A stretch of 64,000 nt of DNA, taken from positions 2,666,001-2,730,000 of the forward strand of contig JAGYVD010000009.1 in NCBI GenBank assembly GCA_021209875.1, read 5' to 3'. Positions within the stretch are counted from its first letter, which is position 1. Every line of letters starts with the position of its first letter. The position numbers and the translations under genes were made by a program. Of this stretch, positions 26,413-38,080 are shown piece by piece. Origin of the DNA: Rosellinia necatrix (lineage: Eukaryota > Ascomycota > Sordariomycetes > Xylariales > Xylariaceae). The notes beneath the pieces are model-generated. The model made no database searches and was not told the origin of the DNA. It worked only from the letters and a program-made list of their open reading frames with translations.

Positions 26413-27530
26413 TTGTAGGTGTGCCGGGGCCACAGGCAAGGGAAAGGCCCCGAGCCCGTCTCCGGGGTTTCACGGCGGAGATATCGCGACAGCCATAGGT
26501 AATGTTGTGGCGTAGGTGTATGCGCGACGGCCGTGTTTGCTCATATCATATAGTTATGTAATAAGTAAATAAATAAATAAAAATGTGCAACGGCAGTTTC
26601 ACCTCGGTAGCTTTCACCAACGTCTATATGGCTCTCAGCCGTTCTGATGATCGGCTACCCCTTCGTGGGGTTATTGTTGGCTCATTTCATCGCCCCTTGC
26701 TTCGTCACGCAAGCTCTGCTCAAAAACTGTCAACGCGCATGTTATGATGGGTCGGAAAATAAAATGCAATTCACGATGGGAAAGTCGAAAGATTCGAAGG
26801 CAATAGAGAGATGACTGGCGGGCTCCTCGAGATTGTGCGCATGAAAGCGTGTCATCCGCATCCTCCGGACTGACCAGGTACACTACATTTGCATTTGTAG
26901 TGTATGTGTATGTGTATGGAGTGGTGTAGCCATCCCATCCATCCATAACTACACTTTGTATTTATTTATTGTCTTCGAACGCGTAGCGTAAGCTGGTGTC
27001 CAACGTCCCCGGCTTGTCCTGGTCTCGGCGGGTCTGTTCATTTCCCAGGCCAGCCACGCTGAGTGCCCATACGTCAGCCCGGCTCCCGTCATCAATCAAA
27101 CTGTCGCATTCTGGCGACGGCGCCGCGAGAGGTTATCTATTTCGGGGCACAGAAAATTTTCATCCAACACTCCCTCGAGGGCTCGGTCGCCTTTCGATAT
27201 CCCTCGGAGGATTGTCTGACAGTTATAACAATCATTATTACAGGGGCAGAAAAGGGGAACGGCTGGCTCCAAGGTACAACAGGGTGAGACTAATAACATT
27301 AATAAAGCCGATCCCTGGCGTCCTATTGGTCATAATCCTTGCTCCGGGGGACCGAATTTACCTAGTCGGGCGCGTTAGGTATCAAACACCAGCCCAATTC
27401 AGCAGGTTCAGTTCGACTTTGGACGGTCTGCCGCCTTCGCCATTTGACTTAAAACTGGCCAAAATGGCTGTCTGAGCGATCGGGGGCGCTTGTTCATTGG
27501 AGAACCGGCCGACCATCTTCCTCTCTCACC

Positions 27531-28632
27531 ATGCCGCACTCGTCGACAGGTAAGGCCAGGCCGCCGTCCATCGCCGATCTGGAGCAGGCCGCCCTATCGG
27601 TGGTTCACCTGATCCAAGGTGTGGCTGGGCTCGCCAACATCCAGATTGCCCTCATCGGCGATTTAGCCGTCAAGAAGTACCTGGGCCACCCGGGCCCTTG
27701 CGGGGTACGTCCGGGACGCACAAATCCGAGAAATACCGTAGCATTGCAGGCTAACCAGACCCCATCAGAGCATAGAGTTCATCGTCGCCAAGTCGGCCTC
27801 GCCAAGCCTGGTGAAGAAGACGCTCGTCGCCCACGGGAAGAGGGCGATCGTCGAGAATGCCCAGGCCATCTTCTACAGACACCCAGCTGGCTGGGCCGTC
27901 GAGGTTAAGATCACGCCCGAATGGCTCTGCCCTTACTTGCCCGACTCGGCCCAGCCGGCGGCGGAGGTCGAAGCGCTGCCCTACATCGCCCTCGCAGACC
28001 TCTTCGTCTTCAAGGCCGACGCCTGCGGCCTCCACGAGTCGGACGCGGGCAGGGAGCGACAGGTGCGCGATGCGCGTGCGCTCCTGGAGCTGGCATCGGA
28101 GCACTTCCCCCTGACGCTGGACGACGACAAGATGCAGAAGGTGGTGGAGGCCCTCGACACGCTCGTGGAGTACTCGCCGCCGGAGAGCGACAGGAGGTGG
28201 TGGGAGAGGAGGCTGGGCAGGCAGGGCGACAAGCGGCGGTCCGCCCAGGACATCCTCTCGGAGCTGGGCGAGGGGCTGCGCCTCGACGAGGAGGAGAGCC
28301 GGCGGACGATGCGGCGGCCGAGCATCTTCTCCCTCAGCGCCCGGGGCTCCGACACGTCCGTCGGCTCGTCCCCGTCCATGGCCTCGCAGCAGGCCACGCC
28401 CCTGCCCTCGCCGCCGACCAAGATGCGGCCGAGGAAGATGAGCGTGAGCGGGTCGTACCCGCGGCCGCGCAGGCACACGCAGACGAACATGGGCTCTCCG
28501 CTCGAGGGCCAGCTCTCGCCTCCGCTGCATCCCGATTACCGCGACGTGCACCGATTGCAAGCGGAGTTGATGGACACCCGCGGGCGAAACTCGCCGGGTA
28601 TCTCTTTTATGGCATTTCCGGGGAGGGGGTGA
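27531..28632 (+). CDS. Nucleotidyltransferase-fold-like hypothetical protein
   Basis: Two exons, 27531-27704 and 27769-28632, with a 64-nt intron (GTACGT...CAG); about 345 aa. The N-terminal half resembles a large fungal family of minimal nucleotidyltransferase-like proteins: IALIGDLAVKKYL corresponds to their IGG-AVxxYL segment, followed by SIEFIV, then an FYRHPAGWAVEVKITPEWL-like stretch and PYIALADLFVFKADACGL. The usual DxDF motif reads S-I-E-F here, so the first catalytic acid appears lost or replaced by Glu, which suggests a weakened or non-enzymatic member. The C-terminal about 110 residues are Ser/Pro/Arg-rich and probably disordered. The coding region is GC-rich, so all frames stay open, and the choice of frame rests on the family match. 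Biological role unknown. Confidence 0.75.
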
Positions 28633-31600
28633 TTGGAACAAGATCTACAGGCCGGTTTACACTTTTCTTTTCCTTTTTTTTTCTGGTTTAGAGGAAAAGT
28701 TCATCTGTATTTCGTATACCCCCGATAGATCATTTGATTAGGATATAGAGGAATGCAGGATCAGTTCCTTTTGCATCGCATGTACAAAATATGATGGGTA
28801 TCCCTGAGTAGAGATTGTCAAGCTTAATTCTAGCCATTTCCTTCGGCATCCAAGTGTGAACTCAATAGGCTAGTACAAGCTCGGTACCTGAAGCACCAAG
28901 CCCCCGTGCAAAGAAGATCGTGACCACATACTTCACATTAAAAACACATACCTTCCGTAAAAACGACTTAACACCGGGCGTACCGACTAACAGTTCAACC
29001 CTCAGTTCAGCACACATTGTATTCAAGTAGTAGCCCCCATTAGTTAGTTCCGCCCCCCCAAGGAGAAACGCCACGCCAACGTCCGCTAGGGGCGTTTCAA
29101 TGGGAGAAGTCTCGCAGCACTGCGCCAAATCACTTCTTCCAAACCCTCAGTAGTATTCTAAAGTCATACCTCATACCCCACCGCCTTCACTAGCTGCCTG
29201 GCTTGATAGGAAATCGTCTGTATACTCGAGACGCATGAGAATAAGCATGGAGCACCTCTCCCTACGCGTACCCCGACCACGTCTTCATGCTAGGTGCCAC
29301 AAGGTAGTCTTACAGCCTCTGGGTTGATTATTTATTATCTTGATGACAATTCATTACGCGATCCCTAGCGATTCAAATTATCTTTAGTCAGGCCTATAGG
29401 TTTGGACTAAGTTTTATTCTTACACAAGCATTATATATAGGTAAGTGCCTCCTTGGTTCATCAAACTATATAGAATGAATCTCATCGGTACCGGACTAAA
29501 TAAACAGCCGATCAATTAACCATCACCACTCTAGCAATTTTCCACCTGAAGTCTGCCTTAAAGTGTAAGATAAGCAAAGCTAAGATTTTTACACAAGAAC
29601 TGAGACCCCCTTTGAGGAGCCAACCTATAGGTCTCATGTCTGGCGCCATTACACGGATCTAATTCGATCTATCATATTGGACCGCTAGCTGTGGCTTGCT
29701 TGCGTATAGATAACTCCCTCCACATGGAACTGTTCCTCAACAACAGGGAAAGCCCATGATGCGCGCTTTTGGGCTAGTGAAACATCTTAGGTGTTCTTCC
29801 CCGCTTAACATAATTCTTCTTACAAAAGGCTAAAAGGGGCAATTAAACTTGAACAGTCAATATATATGAACGAAATAGCACCGCTCACCCTGGTTCCTTA
29901 TAAATTGCGCCGGGACATCGATCCCATTGAAGCAGATATATTTAGGGTACAGTGTCTCAAGGGTTTTGGGGGGGCAACACGTGCGCTAATGTATTTGTCT
30001 CTGTATCCCTTGCGTGAGAGAGTTTTACCTGAACTTCGAGATATCCAGCCTCAAGTGAAACATGCAAGGCAACTCGAAAAGTCGTCAGCGCTATCTATCA
30101 CGAAGTAAGACAAAGATGTCTCACATAAGTTGTGGTGTTTCATTAGAGCGGCTATTTACCTCGTTCATCTCGAATATAGTATAATAGAGAAAGAGCGCAG
30201 GTTAATTACTTGCTAAGGTTTTCTCCTCTACTATTCTCATCACTGTTGTCTATCGTTACTTAAGCGTGTGTCGCCACAACCACCCGCTTGATCGCATGCT
30301 TCTAAATACACAAGACTAGGACATGGCCAATTCAAAAGATTTAGCACTTCTCAGCGTCTAAATCATATACTCTATGAGCCTTAATCGTGCTTTTTAACTT
30401 TTAGGATAGGGGGCGCAAAAAAAAATCGCGGTGCCAGACCGTGGGCCAGTCCCTTGATTTTAAAGGGCTATACGATTTATTCTTGCCATCCGGGGAACCA
30501 CGGGGAAAGCTACGCTTATCCCAGATGTGACAGGGTCCTCAGGCGCCCATTCAAGTCGGTATTAAAACCCCTTCCCCCCCAGACACGTTCAGCGAGATAC
30601 ATATACATGTGCATGATCTATATGTGAACCCGATATTACCACATATTACCGGGAGCAACCCAAGAAAACGTGGTTGGCGTCGCTAAGTGTAACCAGGGGA
30701 CCTGTTGTGTGGTGTGTGGTGCTGGTTTTTTTTTTTTTTCCCGGGGCGTTACCCGATGCGTAAACAGTTGCAGAGCGCTTACACACGAGGTGGGTGGGCG
30801 GTAGTGTGGTGTGGTGTGTAGTAACCACGGGACGTGCCGCCCGCCAGGCCATCCCATCCTACCCAGGCACACGTTTGACGGGGCGATCGACAGCGATCGG
30901 CGCCAAACCACCGGAACCAGTATTGACTGTTCTCTATCTAGCCTTGCCCCCCTGATCGAACATCTACTATACACTACGCTATGTATGTATGTAGTGTACC
31001 ACACACATGCCGGTATTATATGTAGATCTATTCGTCAGGGGTGACGAGCCAGCCTCTCAGCCGTAATCCCGTTATCGTGTAACCAGAATCCCCAATATAC
31101 TGCGTGCCTATTTTTAAAAACCTTCCTTTTTGGGCCTATGTACGTCCGCATTTGGCGTGGTTATTACTTGCCTTAGGGCCGAGCTAATATTTCGTGTTGA
31201 AATTGCCCGGTATGCTCCCAAAGTGCACGGTTCAATTCGTGATCACGAAAACGAAAATTTGCGCCCCATATCGGTAGATGGAATCGGATCCGGTGGCGGG
31301 TCTTTATCGTCAAAAGCTAACGTCCGCGAGCGGATGGTAACAGGTTGAGGGCGTAGGGCCCTTGGTACATACATAGGTATGCACAGTAACCGTCTTAGTC
31401 ACGAGGCTAATGGCATAGGCTAGCAATAGCCCTGATGATATTGCTTGGCGAACTGTCTGCCTGCGTGGGTGCTAGGTTGTCTTGTTTTTGTTAGCTAACT
31501 TTGATCATCGCTTCTGCCAGGGCCCTGGGTGTTAGCGACTAGGGGTGGCTGCTATCTGGGCAGCGGCGGCGGCGGCCATGTTAATTTATAGCAAACATGC

Positions 31601-32871
31601 AACTGTAAATGGGTAGGTACTTAGGGTACCTCTAAATCCTTGTGGCCCATTCCAGGCAATCCAGATGCCGCAGCCCATAGATCAGGTTTCGTCTGTTATA
31701 CTGTTCTCCCTGCGCCAAGAGGAGACTGCAGAAACTCGCGATGCTTATGCCCGTCGCGCACTCGGAGTATTTTCTCCTAAAGGTTCCGGTAGCTTCCGTG
31801 TGACTCTTACGACTAAGTCGTGGTGATAAGCCGTCTTGTAAAAGTTGGTACCGGGGGTTCGCTTATCTTGACGCGGGATAATTGAATCTGGTATTATTAT
31901 GATGATCCCCCGTCAGGGACCGTGGGGGTTCTACACCTAGGCGTGAGACAGCCTCACAAGCCGCAATGGGAGAAGAGGTGGTTGCATATGCATGCGCAAT
32001 GACGGTGTCTCGGCTGCTGGCAATGACGTTGAAAAATGTGGCTGCAGCACAGACCAGCAGCGCATTACATTGCATGACTTTGTGCTATATATGCCTTGCT
32101 ACCAAACTTCGACGGGTCCGAAAAAAAAAGCGGAAGAAAAGAAAATCACACGGCAAAACGTGGGAGGTTTGGGTTCATGCGCGTCTGAGACATACCTATA
32201 TTGTTATTGTATAACCCCAAAGTCTAGAACGACCGGTTAATCAGTCATTTGAGCTACATAGTTCCCTATCTGCTCCATTCGTTTCTGAAGTGGTCTCATG
32301 GTGATAATCGAGTGCACATTAGTGATGCGAGAGGATGGTTGGGAGGTTAAGTGTTGGGTCACAGGTAACGCATTCGGTTTAAAAGCACAGAGCTAGCTGA
32401 CTTATAAGGTAAACACTGCGCAAAGACGTACTGTAAATACAGCATCAAAATCGTAATCGTCCAGAGAAGGAGGAATTGCCCATTTACCAAGAATTGCAAT
32501 GGTTCTCGGGGATTTTGAGACGAAAGAATACTGCAGCTTACTGCGTATGGTACCGAGGTAAGACGATTATTTCCGCATCGCTCAAGGCAAATATGAACGA
32601 ATATTGTTGGACCTTCAATGCTTTGTATTGACAAGCTATCGAGACCACGCTTTTCCAAAATAGCTATGTAGTGACCATGTAGCCCCAGAGCCCGACTAAA
32701 GAACCAATGAAGAATCTCAGCCCAAGTCCAAAGACACCATCGCCATTGAATAAATTTCCAAGACCATTACTCCCATCACTCATTTCACAAGGTAACAATC
32801 CTCCAAAATATATACCCTCAGAGCCGAAATTTACAAGCGCGGCTGTCGTGGCGGACGATAGAGCGAAACGC
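28633..32871. other. Intergenic, gene-poor
   Basis: About 4.2 kb with no recognisable gene. Seen: an 80-codon ATG frame at 29866-30108 with no family match, a T-run near 30727-30740, GTGTGGTGTG-type tracts near 30703-30825, and a GGCGGC run at 31565-31575. The sequence between 29300 and 30400 is AT-rich. The hydrophobin 3' end must lie at the right edge. Confidence 0.55.
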
Positions 32872-33322
32872 TTACTGCTCACCGAGACCAGGGGGGGTCT
32901 GGCAGAGAACAGCCTGTCCGAGCTGTGAGAGAATTGTGAGCATATTTCTTCGGTAATTTGGTGTTGAGTAGACTTACGACGGGGAGGACACAGCAGCGGG
33001 CGCGCTGGCCACCGTTGGCGCAAATGTCACGGAAGTTGCTGACGCTGTAGGGAGCGGCCGAGGCTGTCGACATTGTTAGCTCATGTTCAATCAAATGCTG
33101 GCTGCTTTCCCAAAGTTGGGTTCTTGAGATTGGTTAAGGAGGCAACTCACGAGAGTGGCAGTTCAAGTCAGCAACCCCGAGGATATCGGTAGCACAGCAC
33201 TGAGGGTTGCTGTAGAGACCAAGAGGGCAGGCGCTGTAGCTGTTGCCACTATCGCCACCAGTAGGGACGGCGGAAACAGCGGCGGCGAGGAGGCCGACAA
33301 TAGCAACGAAGGAGGTCTGCAT
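32872..33322 (-). CDS. Class II hydrophobin
   Basis: Hydrophobins are secreted amphipathic proteins that coat aerial hyphae and spores and self-assemble at air-water interfaces. Three exons: 33322-33151, 33063-32978, 32922-32872; phases fit and give 102 aa, the usual class II length. A signal peptide (MQTSFVAIVGLLAAAVSA) precedes eight Cys at residues 32, 42, 43, 55, 72, 81, 82 and 93. The spacing C-9-CC-11-C-16-C-8-CC-10-C is diagnostic of class II. Visible segments include CPLGLYSNPQCC and FRDICANGG. A TATA box lies about 134 bp upstream of the start. Small size and strong class spacing make this certain; which developmental stage expresses it cannot be told. Confidence 0.97.
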
Positions 33323-33455
33323 TTTGAAGGAAGTTTGGTTTGTTTTAAAAACAAAGGTTGAAGGTGTGAAGAGTGATGATGTTGGAGTGTTGGGATGCTT
33401 GTTGGTGCTGGTGATCAAAGGAAGTTGAGCAGATTTGGGGGGGAATCTGATCTCC

Positions 33456-33463
33456 TTTATATA
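33456..33463 (-). promoter_or_regulatory. TATA box of the hydrophobin gene
   Basis: The minus strand reads TATATAAA, followed downstream by a purine-rich leader to the ATG at 33322. A palindromic GACGTC lies just upstream at 33471-33476. The spacing suits transcription starting near 33430. Confidence 0.6.
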
Positions 33464-34436
33464 CAAGTTTGACGTCGGTATTTTTGCTAGCTGGACACTC
33501 TCTGATGACCGCAATCTCGCCCTCCCGGCTGACGATCACCGATGCGCTGTGTTCTAGCCATGGGTTCAGGACGGTGACTTTCGATCTGGTGCATCCGTCG
33601 TGGGCCGGCCAAGCATGGTTGGCTTTGTGGCGTATGCGGGTGAGTCTCCCCCTTGGAGGTTTTTGTCGTATCAATAACGCACCTGGAGATGAGAATTCTC
33701 CCAATCCTGGTTGACTACCTTCGATAACCGCTTGGCCAGATGTTCCCCTAGGCAAATTAGGTTGGCCGAACTTCTGGTTCAACCAGACGTCTCCCTTGCC
33801 ATGCTCGTGGATGCAATACACCAAGAGCAGCACAGCACGAACCCCAGTCGTCGAGAGACACGGTACCTTGGGAAACTCCCCAGTCATTAGGTCCTACTTT
33901 CAACGCGCTATGAAGCGGAACCTAGGGCGGAACCGTCGGGTTCTCCATACGTAGTTCTAGGTCGGTATCGTAAACCGCGCGCTTCCTGGATCTCGATGGT
34001 GCCCAGAACGACACACAATCCAGTGAGACACCCGCCCAGGCGATCGATCTCAGCTACACTTACGCTCCTACTGATATTTGCAATGATTCTCTCCACAACC
34101 CCACTACCTAGGCCCCGGTTAGCTTCCCATCAGCATAGGTAGCGGAAATGGCAATCGTTTTCCCTTGTCACTCAGGTAGTCTAGATGCACTGTTACTTCT
34201 GAATTAGAACATGGCCCCCCTCCCTCCTCGGAAGGGGGGTTTCCAGTTTGGGCCGGCAGAAACCATTGTGATTGGCAAATCCTATTGGAATCGATGCGGA
34301 GTAACGGTGACTAGTGTACTATTTGTTGTGTGCATGTATAGTGTAGTTGTAATTTTCACATTTTATGCTAACTTGATTGCACGGCGGAACCGAGGTGTGT
34401 ACTCTTGGGTGGTGACAAGAGCACTAAGTTACGACC

Positions 34437-34468
34437 CTCGTCCCCCCTCGTCCCCCCTCGTCCCCCCC
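34437..34468. repeat. Tandem repeat of a CCTCGTCCCC-type unit
   Basis: Three successive near-identical ten-base copies of CTCGTCCCCC-like sequence. Confidence 0.7.
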
Positions 34469-37400
34469 TCAACTCATTAATGATAGTAGGCCCCTTAGGC
34501 GTATTCATAGTCACAAACTGTTACGGTAGCCACCAGTCCAGTTCTGAAGCCTCCAGAATCAGGTCATGTCAGACCATCTCAGCCTTATTTTTTCTTTCTG
34601 TGGTCGACGTCAGCCTTCATTCGACGACAGCCTCCATTCGACGAGAGCTCCTCGATGCTCCCCCCCGACGATGAGGGTGACATGGGGATGGCAAGGTTAC
34701 GGGAACGTGCCCCTTATTCGAGTTAGGACCGGTGCCTTAGTTGGTGACTCTGGCGTGCACCTCGTAACTGATTGCAACATGGGAACAGATGGTTGGTTCC
34801 CACGTTCCTGCGGCACAAATAGCCCGCCTCCAGACTCTCTCGTCGCCGGCGCGGAAGTTCCTTGGCGGAGGTTTTCTGGCACAAGCGGCTTTCAGCCCTC
34901 ACCTCTGATTGCAGCGACCATGACTTGTAAGGGATCCGGGCGCGTGCAGACGTTGAGTTGTCTCGCAGCAGCCCTGGCCTAGAGGTCGGATTTCGATGGG
35001 CCGCATGCATCCTACCCCTGCATGTACAAATCTTTTCCTCCCAGGATGCCACATCCGGTCCCCGGTGATCTTCCCTGTCAGAACGCCCGGAATTAGGACC
35101 GGCGCTGAGGGACAGCACATACATAGTACATGGCCGTCCACGGTAGCGCGCCAGGGACGTGCTTAATTATGCCGGAGAGTGGTGTTAGTGCGCCTGTAGT
35201 GTATAGTAGGGTAGCGTGCTAGGTGGCGGCAGGATCCATTGCCACCCGTCAACATGATCCAGGTGCCAGGGCGGCGGTCTGGAGATTCTGGATATTGCCC
35301 TTAGCCTTGCACTATGGCCGTCCGATCATTTAGGGCTAACTGGACGCACAATGGACCAAGTGCCTAACGTGCCTAACGTGCCTCTAGTTCCCATCCCTAG
35401 TGACACCATCTCTACTATCGTCGCCTGCTAGTTACCGTCGCCTGGGTACCTACACTACTACCGTATGTGTATTGTGCACTAGAATCGCAAGTGTTGGTCC
35501 ACATTTTAAGGTCGCCGACAACGCATAGGCGAGCGAGCTTCATGTTTCGAGTTAACCACATCGATCATGTCAGACGCGGCAGTTTGAAGGCGAATTTCAG
35601 ATACGCTGCCTCGGCGGTGGCTTGCATCTGCACTACACTCCATATCGGTACTTGTCAAGCCCGGCACTGGCCGCGCAAGATGGCCCTGTGAGGCGAGTAC
35701 TCTGGTACATGTGCCTGTCCCGTCCCGGCCATGCGACGATCTTCCCCCGATTGGAATTTAGCGTGCTGACCAGGCACAAGCGAGCCTCTCAGTGCGGAAT
35801 GGTGGGGGGTTAACCGACTATCAGGTATTATGACGGGCGGCCAGCTGCGTGTGATTCTTGTTACTGCCATAGGTGGGTGCGGCTGTTTGCCTAGTTACCT
35901 CTGCGTCGCGCTGAGCTGAGGCAACACCACGGCACGACGACGCTTTTTACGTACCCCCCTTGTCATGGTCGACAGGCGCAGGCCTTTCCGTTCGGCCATT
36001 GTGGCCCTTGATCCGAACCCACTGATCCTTTGCTCGATGTTGGATTGCAGCCCAGGTCCTTGCTCAGCCCCAAGTTCCCGCCTCGGTGCCTGTACTGGCC
36101 TCAATAGTCCTTGTCCAGCCCCTTGGCGGGTTTTGACTATTGTAGTCTACATAGTATAGTTAATCCGATCCCTTGGGTGCACATTACACAGACCAGGTAG
36201 GTAACCTCGTGCCATATGTGGTAGTTTATCAACTTCATCAAGGCGGGAAGGCCAGCAGCTAACCTACGGTACACTGCGTCTTTGGCCGGATCTGCGCTAA
36301 CTCCCTCGATTCCTATTGATGTTGGGGGAGGGCAGCTGTTGTGCGGTCTATCTGTGCGGTTCATCCCAGCAATTGTATGTGCATACCAGTGAAATGCCGT
36401 TTATCCGTGCGTCTTCGCCTATCGTATTGGTATCGTCCAGTTTCCTACGGTCGCCTGGTCGCCCATCCATGCTTGTGACCCCCATCCTTCTGGGAAGCAG
36501 CGCAAAGCCCGTAGCATGCCAGTCCAAATGGAGCCCAAGCCAGGCTTAACGAGAGATTTCCGAGATGAGAATAATTAGCGGGGCTAGTTATAGTCTAGTG
36601 GAATATGCCGAGTGCATCAGTTCGGGCTGGCTCTCTTACCCACTATTTATGTACATAACTGCACTTTGCACCATCAAAATCCAGTATGCCGAGAAATATA
36701 GTATCCGTTTCCCAGCGACTGGAGTAGTGTGTGGAGAAGTTCCTACTGCCTAGTGTAGGAGTGTATCCCGTCGTGGGTACTCGGTAACATTTTGTACCTA
36801 ATGTATACGTACTCTCTGCCGGCTGTCTCCACGCGCGCCGCTCCCGTTGCATGGGAATTGGACAGAATGTTGAGCACGTTCCCCGTCACCAAGCATTAGG
36901 CGACTGGGCTGATGTTGCTCACTGCCCTTTTCGAGAACGGTTCAAATCGATGATGCCTTGACTCTTGAAAGGCCTGTTAAGATTAAAAAAAAAAAAAAAA
37001 GGGAGCCTGTGGTGGTCTGGGCGCAAACAAGTCTTCTATCCCTGCGCTCCCCCCTCGCGGGACGGCTAGAAGAGTCAGACGGACAATGAAACGACCGATA
37101 GCTACCACCTCGAGCACTAGTCTTGCTCAAAACATCGACGGCGTCACTCTTCCGGCCAACTCAAACTCCAAAATAATGTGTTTTGATAGGCTCGTAGAGA
37201 GCGAGGCAGCATCTGCGTCGCTTGGGCAGACTATCATGGCTTAGTTCCGTGACAGTCAACCTTTTGTTGAGGTTCAATCGGGGTCTTAATTTTCAGACCT
37301 ACACTACACTCAGTGTAGGTGGCATGAAAATCACACATGATAGGCGGTCACCCCGGAATAAGGTGACATTAATGTCAATGCATCGTGTGCCTGCGCTAGC

Positions 37401-37519
37401 ATTTCTCGGTCCTGGCTCATCGTGAGAGGAGCAGTCGGGCTCCATGCTGAAGACGTGTTTGTCAATCAGCGGTAGGATGACCGCGTGGCGGCGACATTAA
37501 ACATCACCGACATACAGCA

Positions 37520-37520
<1 letters not shown>

Positions 37521-37550
<30 letters not shown>

Positions 37551-37558
37551 TGCATGTA
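37521..37558. repeat. TATG tetranucleotide microsatellite
   Basis: About nine copies of TATG/TATG-like units, the last interrupted as TGCATG. Confidence 0.9.
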
Positions 37559-37717
37559 TATAATTCTTGGTTTCTCAGGCGTGTTAGGAACCGCAATGCA
37601 GGGGTAAAATGAGATAGTTACCATCGACAATAAAGAAATGATAGGACAATACCATTGGGTCGGCTCGCTTGGGACCAGCAAGCCTAGGACTGCTCGCTAG
37701 TTATGAATGACGTCTGG

Positions 37718-38080
37718 TTAATTATTCTTCTTGGATATCGAAGACAAGGCATCCCAGCCGTAGGTGACCCGTGACTCTTTAAGATTTGCCTCCCCAGCAT
37801 CCAAGTAGGCTGAAGTAGGTTCCATACAGCATGGTTCGTTCAGTAGCCAGGGATACCCCATCTTAAATCTCGGGAGAACCCTCATAACTCCCATTCCCTG
37901 TTCACTGCTTGCTGTTTGCTGAATCGGTAAAACGATACCCGGAACAGGAACAGTGACACGCGATCTGACAAATTCGGTCCAAATCTCAACAGGCTGGGCG
38001 ATGGCTGGTCCCCTTTTGGGCGCAGTATATGCTAAGGGACGCTGAAATGATGCCAGTAAATTTTTGTTGTAGTACAACAT
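37718..38080 (-). CDS. Uncertain open frame, 120 codons
   Basis: A true ATG opens a frame of 120 codons with a balanced, protein-like composition (for example AIAQPVEIWTEFVRSRV and RFKMGYPWLLNEP). I recognise no family, no signal peptide and no membrane segment. It stands alone in a gene-poor stretch, more than 3 kb from any supported gene. It may be a gene fragment, a lone orphan gene or chance. Transcript evidence is not available here. Confidence 0.2.
   Translation of the reverse strand: MLYYNKNLLASFQRPLAYTAPKRGPAIAQPVEIWTEFVRSRVTVPVPGIVLPIQQTASSEQGMGVMRVLPRFKMGYPWLLNEPCCMEPTSAYLDAGEANLKESRVTYGWDALSSISKKNN

Larger units (their letters stand above)
24034..27530. other. Intergenic, repeat-studded
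   Basis: About 3.5 kb without a credible gene. The left end is the promoter side of the secreted-protein gene; ATTGG/CCAAT elements are visible near 24255-24283. 24690-25760 is AT-rich with many ACCTACCTAGGTA-like palindromes and a TACATACATACAT tract at 24956-24990. A GGC repeat lies at 26071-26098, a heptamer array at 26383-26412 and an AAATAAATAAATA tract at about 26566-26582. Confidence 0.6.
33323..37700. other. Intergenic, first part of a large gene-poor stretch
   Basis: Apart from the hydrophobin promoter, no gene is supported. Short open frames are uncorrelated with any family I know. Visible features: C-rich tandem (TCGTCCCCCC-like) at 34437-34468, a GTGCCTAAC repeat at 35360-35384, an A-run at 36985-37000, and a TATG repeat at 37521-37558. 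Confidence 0.55.

Noticed and set aside
27751..28641. 296-codon minus-strand frame opposite the nucleotidyltransferase-like gene
   Set aside because: Antisense shadow from GC-rich codons; His/Arg/Leu-rich with no family match, while the plus frame matches a family.
29866..30108. 80-codon ATG frame in AT-rich intergenic DNA
   Set aside because: No family match, and length within chance expectation for several kilobases of sequence.
31220..31250. GGTTCAATTC resembling a tRNA T-loop
   Set aside because: Stem pairing fails at the second pair and no other arms are seen.
32359..32658. 99-codon minus-strand frame with a hydrophobic segment beside the hydrophobin
   Set aside because: Starts at a non-ATG codon and has no family match.
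34211..34480. 89-codon frame with a possible membrane segment
   Set aside because: Ends in a C-rich tandem repeat and has no family match; likely chance.
37521..37558. TATG array considered as a CRISPR-like or telomere-like array
   Set aside because: Simple four-base microsatellite without spacers; not a telomere unit.
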